DNA of 64,000 bases, taken from positions 310,001 to 374,000 of the forward strand of contig NZ_FZOO01000004.1 in assembly GCF_900188375.1 (NCBI RefSeq). Direction: 5' to 3'. Under the pieces are notes generated by a model. That model was not told the origin of the DNA, searched no databases, and saw nothing but the letters and a program-made list of their open reading frames with translations. Origin of the DNA: Geodermatophilus pulveris. GTDB taxonomy: Bacteria; Actinomycetota; Actinomycetes; Mycobacteriales; Geodermatophilaceae. The translations under genes were made by a program, and so were the position numbers. Shown piece by piece: positions 58,652 to 64,000 of this stretch; within the stretch, counting starts at the first letter, position 1, and every line of letters begins with the position of its first letter.

Positions 58652-59320
58652 GTGCCCGACCAGCACCCCGACCAGACCGGACCGGCCGGCGAGCGCCCGA
58701 TGCAGGGGCGGCCCGCCGTCCCGCCGGCGCGCCCGCAGCGCCGGCCCCAGCCGGCACGCGAGCCGGTGCACCACGCGACCGAGCAGATCGACCTGCGCGG
58801 CGCGCTGCCCCCGCCCGTGCGGCACGAGACGGCCGCCATCGACCTGTCCGGCGGGCTGGCCGGCGGCCTGCCCATCCCGCCGCGGCGGTCCCGGGCCGGC
58901 CGCCGGCTGGGCATCGACGTGGGCAGCGTGCGCGTCGGCGTGGCCCTGTCCGACCCCACCGGCGCCCTGGCCAGCCCGCTGGAGACGGTGCAGCGGGCCC
59001 GCGACGAGTCCGACCTGGACCGCATCGCCGCCCTCGTGGCCGAACACGAGGTGACAGAGGTGATCGTGGGGGAGCCGAGGCACCTCTCGGGTGCGTCGGG
59101 CGCCTCGGCCAAGGAGGCCCGTGCCTACTCTCGGGCGCTCGCCGGGCGCATCGGCCCGGTCCCCGTCCACCTCGTCGACGAGAGGCTCTCCACCGTGAGC
59201 GCAGCCAGCTCCCTCCGGGCCAACGGCCTGGACAGCCGACAGCAGCGTGGGGTGATCGACCAGGCCGCGGCGGTCGTCATCCTGCAGGCCTACCTGGACG
59301 CGCAGCGGGAGCGCACGTGA
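58652..59320 (+). CDS. ruvX: Putative pre-16S rRNA nuclease RuvX/YqgF
   Basis: The 222-residue frame contains a RuvX domain in its last 140 residues: RLGIDVGSVRVGVALSDPTG, VTEVIVGEPRHLSG, VPVHLVDERLSTVSAAS and GVIDQAAAVVILQAYL. It matures the 5' end of 16S rRNA in E. coli. The first 85 or so residues are Pro/Arg/Gln-rich and not part of the fold, so the protein is about 80 longer than usual. The GTG at 58652 has GGGAGG 9 nt upstream; GTG 58643, overlapping the alaS stop, is the alternative. Confidence 0.9.
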   Translation: MPDQHPDQTGPAGERPMQGRPAVPPARPQRRPQPAREPVHHATEQIDLRGALPPPVRHETAAIDLSGGLAGGLPIPPRRSRAGRRLGIDVGSVRVGVALSDPTGALASPLETVQRARDESDLDRIAALVAEHEVTEVIVGEPRHLSGASGASAKEARAYSRALAGRIGPVPVHLVDERLSTVSAASSLRANGLDSRQQRGVIDQAAAVVILQAYLDAQRERT

Positions 59321-59351
59321 CCAGGCCTCCGGGCGTCGGCGAGGAGACGGC

Positions 59352-60989
59352 GTGAGCGGCCCGACCCCGCCCGGCCGGCGGGGTCGGCACACCGCACCGG
59401 ACCCCTCCGGTGTGCCTGCCGCCGCCTGGCTGGCGTCGATGCCCAGCCGGCCGCCCGGGGAGGACGGCCGGAGGCCCGGTCCCTCGGCGCGCCGCCGCCG
59501 GGTGGACCCCGCCGGCACCGGGCCGATGCCCGGCCCGCTCGCCGACGTCGCGGACCCGCGCCGCCAGCGGCCGCCGCACCCCTCCGAGCCGCTCCCGGAC
59601 CTGCCGCCGCGCCCCTCCGGGCCGTGGTCGCGGCTGGCCCGCCGGGAGGACGAGCACGACGACCCGCGCTGGGACGACGCCACGGTGGGCGTCGGCGACG
59701 TCCCCGCCGTCCCGGCCCCGGCCGGCCCCGAGCCGCACGGCACCGACCCGCACGGCACGGACCCGCACGCCGACGACCCGCACGGCTGGGACGACGAGGA
59801 CGCCACCGGCGGCCTGGAGGTGCTCGGCGCCGCCGGGCCCGCCGACACCGGCCGCGGACGCCGGCCCGGGCACGACCTCCACGACGACCCGCACGACGAC
59901 CTCGGTGGTGGCCGCGGCGGGCCGCCCGGCGGCGGCTCCGTGCGGCCGCGCCGGCGGCGCAGCCCGCTGGCCGTCGTCCTCTCCCTGCTGGTCCTCGCCG
60001 GGCTCATCGGCGGCATCGTCCTCGGCGGCCGCGCCCTGATCGGCCTGGTCAACCCGGCCAGCCCGGACCACACCGGCCAGGGGAGCGGCGCCGTCGAGGT
60101 GCGGGTGAACTCCGGTGACACGCTCAGCGACATCGCGCGCACCCTGGTCGCCGAGGACGTCATCGCCTCCGCCGGCCCGTTCGTCGACGCCGCCGAGACC
60201 GAGCCGGCCGCAACCGGCATCCAGCCGGGGGTCTACGCCCTGCGCTCGCAGATGAGCGGCGAGGCCGCCCTCGACCTGCTGCTGGACCCCGCCGCCCGGC
60301 AGGTCACCCGGGTCACCGTGCGCGAGGGGCTCACCGTGGCCGCCACGCTGCAGCTCCTCGCCGAGGAGACCGGCACGCCCCTGGCCGACCTGCAGGCGGC
60401 GGCCGCCGACCCCGCCGCCATCGGGCTGCCGGCCTACGCGGGCGGCCTGCTCGAGGGCCTGCTGTTCCCGGCGACCTACGAGATCGAGCCCGGCGACACC
60501 CCCGCCGACGTGCTCGGCGCCATGGTGGCCCGCGCCGACCAGGCGCTGGACGCCCTGCAGGTGCCCGAGGCCGACCGGGCCACCGTGCTCACCAAGGCCA
60601 GCATCGTGCAGGCCGAGGCCGCCTCGCCCGAGGACATGGCCAGGGTGGCCCGCGTGCTGGAGAACCGGCTGGCCGACGGCATGGCGCTGCAGCTGGACAC
60701 CACGGTGAACTACGCCAACGGCAAGTCCGGCATCACCACCACGCCCGAGGACCGCGCCAACCCCTCGCCGTACAACACCTACCTCTACCCCGGGCTGCCG
60801 CCGGGCCCGATCGCCAACCCCGGCGAGCAGGCCGTCACGGCGGTGCTCGACCCGGCCGAGGGGGACTGGCGGTTCTTCGTCGTCGTCGACCCCGACACCG
60901 GCGAGACCCGCTTCGCGCGGACCGCGGAGGAGCACCAGCAGAACGTGCTGCTGTTCCAGCAGTGGCTGCGCGAGCAGCCCGGCGGGTGA
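59352..60989 (+). CDS. mltG: Endolytic murein transglycosylase MltG
   Basis: The 545-residue protein has a long cytoplasmic region (about 1-198) that is Pro/Arg-rich and, near 135-185, His/Asp-rich. One membrane segment follows (LAVVLSLLVLAGLIGGIVLG). The YceG/MltG domain covers about 235-545. The catalytic region reads ASIVQAEAASPEDMARVARV, with the second acidic residue of the family ASIVEKE motif kept. NRLADGMALQLDTTVNYANG and YLYPGLPPGPIANPG are further MltG marks. It cuts nascent glycan strands. Confidence 0.93.
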   Translation: MSGPTPPGRRGRHTAPDPSGVPAAAWLASMPSRPPGEDGRRPGPSARRRRVDPAGTGPMPGPLADVADPRRQRPPHPSEPLPDLPPRPSGPWSRLARREDEHDDPRWDDATVGVGDVPAVPAPAGPEPHGTDPHGTDPHADDPHGWDDEDATGGLEVLGAAGPADTGRGRRPGHDLHDDPHDDLGGGRGGPPGGGSVRPRRRRSPLAVVLSLLVLAGLIGGIVLGGRALIGLVNPASPDHTGQGSGAVEVRVNSGDTLSDIARTLVAEDVIASAGPFVDAAETEPAATGIQPGVYALRSQMSGEAALDLLLDPAARQVTRVTVREGLTVAATLQLLAEETGTPLADLQAAAADPAAIGLPAYAGGLLEGLLFPATYEIEPGDTPADVLGAMVARADQALDALQVPEADRATVLTKASIVQAEAASPEDMARVARVLENRLADGMALQLDTTVNYANGKSGITTTPEDRANPSPYNTYLYPGLPPGPIANPGEQAVTAVLDPAEGDWRFFVVVDPDTGETRFARTAEEHQQNVLLFQQWLREQPGG

Positions 60990-61011
60990 GGACCGGCCGG
61001 AGGGCGGAGGG

Positions 61012-61830
61012 GTGAGGGCGGCCGTCCTCGGCCGGCCGGTGGGGCACTCGCTGTCCCCGCTGCTGCACCGGGCCGCCTACGCGGCCCTGGACCTCACCGA
61101 CTGGACCTACGACGCCCTCGACGTCGGCCCTGCGGACCTGCCGGTGCTGCTGGCCGGCCTCGGCGACGAGTGGCGCGGCTTCTCGGTGACCATGCCCTGC
61201 AAGCAGGCCGCGGTGGACGTCGCCGACGAGGTCACCCCGCTGCCGCGGCTGCTGCACGCGGCCAACACGCTGGTGCGCACCGGCGCCGGCTGGCGGGCGG
61301 AGAACACCGACGTCCTCGGCGTCGGCACGGCCCTGCAGCAGGCCGGGGTCACCGGTGTCACCCGCGGCGCGATCATCGGCGCCGGGGGGACGGCGGCGGC
61401 CGCGGCGGTGGCGCTGGCCTCGCTGGGCGCGCGGTCGGTCGACGTCGTCGTCCGCGAGCCGGCCCGCGCCGGGGACCTGCTGCGGGTGCTGGCCACCCTC
61501 GGCGTCCCCACGTCTGTGGTGTCGCTGACCAGTACCGCCGTCGACCGGGCCGTCGTCGACGCCGAGGTCGTGGTGAGCACCGTGCCCGTCGGGGGGCAGG
61601 AGGCCGCCGCGCGGCTGCCCTGGACCGCCGGCCAGACGGTGCTCGACGTGCTGTACGACCCGTGGCCGACGCCGCTGGCCACCGCCGTCACGGCGGCCGG
61701 CGGCACCGTCGTGGGAGGCCTGGAGGTGCTGTTCTGGCAGGCCACCGCCCAGGTGGAGCTGATGACCGGGCACCCGGCCCCGCTGGGGGCCATGCGCGGC
61801 GCGCTCGACGCCGCCGCCGGCGTCCGCTGA
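61012..61830 (+). CDS. aroE: Shikimate dehydrogenase
   Basis: The 272-residue protein begins AAVLGRPVGHSLSPLLHRAAY. It has the catalytic Lys in FSVTMPCKQAAVD, NTLVR, ENTDVLGVG, the NADP-binding IIGAGGTAAAAAVAL and VLDVLYDPWPTPLA. It reduces 3-dehydroshikimate in aromatic amino-acid synthesis. The GTG is preceded by a GGAGG Shine-Dalgarno. Together with aroC and aroK downstream it forms a shikimate gene run. Confidence 0.93.
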   Translation: MRAAVLGRPVGHSLSPLLHRAAYAALDLTDWTYDALDVGPADLPVLLAGLGDEWRGFSVTMPCKQAAVDVADEVTPLPRLLHAANTLVRTGAGWRAENTDVLGVGTALQQAGVTGVTRGAIIGAGGTAAAAAVALASLGARSVDVVVREPARAGDLLRVLATLGVPTSVVSLTSTAVDRAVVDAEVVVSTVPVGGQEAAARLPWTAGQTVLDVLYDPWPTPLATAVTAAGGTVVGGLEVLFWQATAQVELMTGHPAPLGAMRGALDAAAGVR

Positions 61831-61835
61831 CCGGC

Positions 61836-62504
61836 GTGCCCCCGGCGGACCTCCCGCCCGGCGCGGTCGCCGCCCTCGCCGTCGCCGGCGCGCTGGTGCT
61901 CGGCCCGTGGCTGGCGCGGGTGTCGGTGCGGCTGGCCCGCCGGGACGACGCGGCCCGGCCCGGCCCGCGGCGCACCGTGCTCACCACCGCGCTGGTCGCC
62001 GCCGCGCTCGCCGGCGCGCTGCTGGTCGGCGGCCTGCGGCCGGGCACCGTCGCGCTGGCCTGGGCGGGCGCGGCCGGCGTGGTGCTGGGCGCGGTGGACC
62101 TCGCCGCCCACCGGTTGCCCGACCGGGTGACCCTCCCGGCGTCCGCGGCGGTGGCCGCTGCCCTGCTGGTGGACGCCGCGGCGCTGGGCACCTGGCCGGC
62201 GCTGCTGCGCGCCGCGCTCGCCGGCGCCGCCGCGTTCGCCGTGGCCGCCCTCGCCGCGGTGCTGTCCCCCCGCGGGCTCGGCTTCGGCGACGTGAAGCTG
62301 GTGGGCCTGCTCGGCCTGGTGCTCGGCTGGGTCGGCTGGGGGGCGCTGCTGGCCGGGGTGTTCCTCGGCCTGCTGACCGGCGCGCTGGCCTCGCTGGCGC
62401 TGATCGCCACCGGGCGGGCCGGCTGGCGCACCGCGCTGCCGTTCGGCCCGCCGCTGCTGGTGGGCGCCGCGCTCGCCCTGGCCGTGGCCGGCCCGCTGCC
62501 CTGA
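61836..62504 (+). CDS. Prepilin peptidase (A24 family, short form)
   Basis: The 222-residue protein has about seven hydrophobic segments and the two catalytic aspartates of A24 peptidases: DLAAHRLPDRVTLPA and RGLGFGDVKLVGLLGLVLGW. It lacks the N-terminal cytosolic methylation domain of classical PilD, as in other actinobacterial short forms. It probably processes type IV prepilin-like substrates (Flp/Tad or competence pili) encoded elsewhere. Its position between aroE and aroC is conserved. Confidence 0.88.
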   Translation: MPPADLPPGAVAALAVAGALVLGPWLARVSVRLARRDDAARPGPRRTVLTTALVAAALAGALLVGGLRPGTVALAWAGAAGVVLGAVDLAAHRLPDRVTLPASAAVAAALLVDAAALGTWPALLRAALAGAAAFAVAALAAVLSPRGLGFGDVKLVGLLGLVLGWVGWGALLAGVFLGLLTGALASLALIATGRAGWRTALPFGPPLLVGAALALAVAGPLP

Positions 62505-62540
62505 GGGGGAGCCGGTCCGCCGGCTGGCACACTGACGGCC

Positions 62541-63719
62541 ATGTTGCGCTGGCTGACCGCCGGTGAGTCGCACGGCCAGCAGCTCACCGCCATCCTCGAG
62601 GGCCTCCCGGCCGGCGTCCGGGTCCGGACGGCCGACCTCGACGTCGACCTCGCCCGCCGCCGCCTCGGCCACGGCCGCGGCGCCCGGATGTCCTTCGAGC
62701 AGGACGCCGTCTCGCTGACCGGGGGGATCCGGCACGGGGTCACCATGGGCGGGCCGGTCGCCGTCCAGGTCGGCAACACGGAGTGGCCCAGGTGGCAGAC
62801 GGTCATGTCCGCCGACCCGGTCGACCCCGAGGTGCTGGCCGGCCAGGCGCGCAACGCCCCGCTGACCCGCCCGCGGCCCGGCCACGCCGACCTCGCCGGC
62901 ATGCAGAAGTACGGCTTCGACGACGCCCGGCCGGTGCTGGAGCGGGCCAGCGCCCGCGAGACCGCCGCGCGCGTGGCCCTCGGCGCGGTCGCCCGGGCCT
63001 TCCTCCGCCAGGCGCTGGACGTCGAGGTGCTCAGCCACGTCGTCGGCATCGGCCCGGTCACCGTCCCCGACGGCGTGCTGCCGGGCCCGGGGGACAACCC
63101 GCGGATCGACGAGGACCCGGTCCGCTGCGCCGACCCGGCCACCAGCGAGGCCATGGTCGCCGAGGTCGACGACGCCCGGAAGAACGGCGACACCCTCGGC
63201 GGCGTGGTCGAGGTGGTCGTGCACGGCCTGCCGCCGGGCCTGGGCAGCCACGTGCACTGGGACCGCCGGCTGGACTCCCGGCTGGCCGCCGCGCTCATGG
63301 GCGTGCAGTCGGTCAAGGCCGTGGAGGTCGGCGACGGGCTGGCGACCGCGCGGCGCCGCGGCTCGGTCGCCCACGACGAGATCGTCGCTGACCAGGGCCG
63401 GCTGCGCCGGGTCACCGACCGGGCCGGCGGCATCGAGGGCGGCATGACCACCGGCGAGGTGCTGCGGGTGCGCGCCGCGATGAAGCCGATCTCCACCGTG
63501 CCCCGGGCGCTGGCCACCGTCGACGTGGCCACCGGCGAGGCCGCGGTGGCGATCAACCAGCGCAGCGACGCCTGCGCGGTGCCGCGCGGCAGCGTGGTGA
63601 TGGAGGCGATGGTGGCGCTGGTGCTGGCCGACGCCGCGCTGGAGAAGTTCGGCGGGGACTCGGTCGCCGAGACCCGCCGCAACGCCCGCGGCTACCTCGA
63701 CGCGCTGAGGGTCCGGTGA
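62541..63719 (+). CDS. aroC: Chorismate synthase
   Basis: The 392-residue enzyme begins [20 protein letters not shown]. It has [42 protein letters not shown], the FMN-binding [21 protein letters not shown] and [15 protein letters not shown]. It converts EPSP to chorismate. Its stop overlaps the aroK start by 4 nt. Confidence 0.97.
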   Translation: MLRWLTAGESHGQQLTAILEGLPAGVRVRTADLDVDLARRRLGHGRGARMSFEQDAVSLTGGIRHGVTMGGPVAVQVGNTEWPRWQTVMSADPVDPEVLAGQARNAPLTRPRPGHADLAGMQKYGFDDARPVLERASARETAARVALGAVARAFLRQALDVEVLSHVVGIGPVTVPDGVLPGPGDNPRIDEDPVRCADPATSEAMVAEVDDARKNGDTLGGVVEVVVHGLPPGLGSHVHWDRRLDSRLAAALMGVQSVKAVEVGDGLATARRRGSVAHDEIVADQGRLRRVTDRAGGIEGGMTTGEVLRVRAAMKPISTVPRALATVDVATGEAAVAINQRSDACAVPRGSVVMEAMVALVLADAALEKFGGDSVAETRRNARGYLDALRVR

Positions 63720-64000
63720 GCGCCGGCCCGCCGGTCGCCGCGCCCCGGCCGCTGCTGGTCCTCGTCGGGCCGCCGTCGTCGGGCAAGACCACCGTCGGCA
63801 CGGCCCTGGCCGCCCGGCTCGGGCTGGTCTTCCGCGACACCGACTCCGACGTCGAGGCCGCCACCGGGCAGCGGGTGGCCGACCTGTTCGTCGACCTCGG
63901 CGAGGCGCACTTCCGGGCGCTGGAGGAGCAGGCCGTGGCGGTGGCGCTCGCCGAGCACGACGGCGTCCTGGCCCTGGGCGGCGGCGCGGTGCTCAGCGCC
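63716..64000 (+). CDS. aroK: Shikimate kinase (partial, runs off the window)
   Basis: The first 95 codons show the P-loop [20 protein letters not shown], the shikimate-binding FRDTDSDVE and [19 protein letters not shown], the Walker-B-like glycine stretch, follows. It phosphorylates shikimate. The GTG overlaps the aroC stop (GTGA). Confidence 0.94.
   Translation, partial: MSAGPPVAAPRPLLVLVGPPSSGKTTVGTALAARLGLVFRDTDSDVEAATGQRVADLFVDLGEAHFRALEEQAVAVALAEHDGVLALGGGAVLSA

Noticed and set aside
55602..58757. A minus-strand open frame of 1051 codons opposite alaS
   Set aside because: Antisense shadow of alaS; the plus strand carries all class II synthetase motifs.

Overview
The window is about 64 kb of very GC-rich DNA from an actinobacterial chromosome. 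Gene content and order resemble Mycobacterium, Streptomyces and especially Geodermatophilaceae-type genomes (Blastococcus, Geodermatophilus, Modestobacter); the family assignment is inference. Nearly all of it is coding, mostly on the + strand, with many GTG starts and 4-nt stop/start overlaps. Some 60 protein genes, five tRNAs and one decayed gene are supported. No prophage, insertion sequence, CRISPR array or biosynthetic cluster was seen.

Region 1 (1-20.7 kb) follows the order known from M. tuberculosis pykA-tesB-leuX-pdtaR-polA-rpsA-coaE: the gltB tail, gltD, pyk and tesB, then a PLP decarboxylase, tRNA-Leu(CAA), the ANTAR regulator pdtaR, a branched-chain amino-acid ABC transporter, a GNAT and a hotdog thioesterase, polA, a decayed aac(2')-like gene, a methyltransferase, rpsA and coaE. 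The transporter is the main surprise. Its binding protein (6850-8187) has its two halves in swapped order (circular permutation), and its LivH permease carries an extra signal peptide and extracellular beta-sandwich-like domain.

Region 2 (20.7-25.7 kb) is a more accessory stretch between two conserved blocks. It holds tRNA-Gly/Cys/Val(GAC) on the minus strand, an SsgB-like sporulation/cell-division protein, an ECF sigma factor with its zinc-motif anti-sigma, a small membrane protein, tRNA-Val(CAC), a RibD/DHFR-like reductase, an HNH nuclease and a MOSC protein with a repeated RBS-GTG leader.

Region 3 (25.8-64 kb) follows the M. tuberculosis thrS-to-aroK order: thrS, HIT, phosphatidylinositol mannoside synthesis (pgsA, acyltransferase, pimA), LemA-like, pdxS, DUF418-like protein, pdxT, yebC, ruvCAB, yajC-secDF, apt, rel, cyclophilin, MBL hydrolase, hisS, aldo/keto reductase, aspS, O-antigen-ligase-like protein, second aldo/keto reductase, rarA, DUF948/DUF6167 proteins, alaS, ruvX, mltG, aroE, prepilin peptidase, aroC and the start of aroK. 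These support glutamate and vitamin B6 synthesis, tRNA charging, recombination, protein export, stringent response, envelope glycolipids and the shikimate pathway.

A cross-cutting feature is a TANNNT -10-like hexamer 6-8 nt upstream of many start codons that lack a Shine-Dalgarno (pyk, pdtaR, polA, coaE, LemA-like, pdxT, MBL, rarA). This suggests leaderless transcripts.
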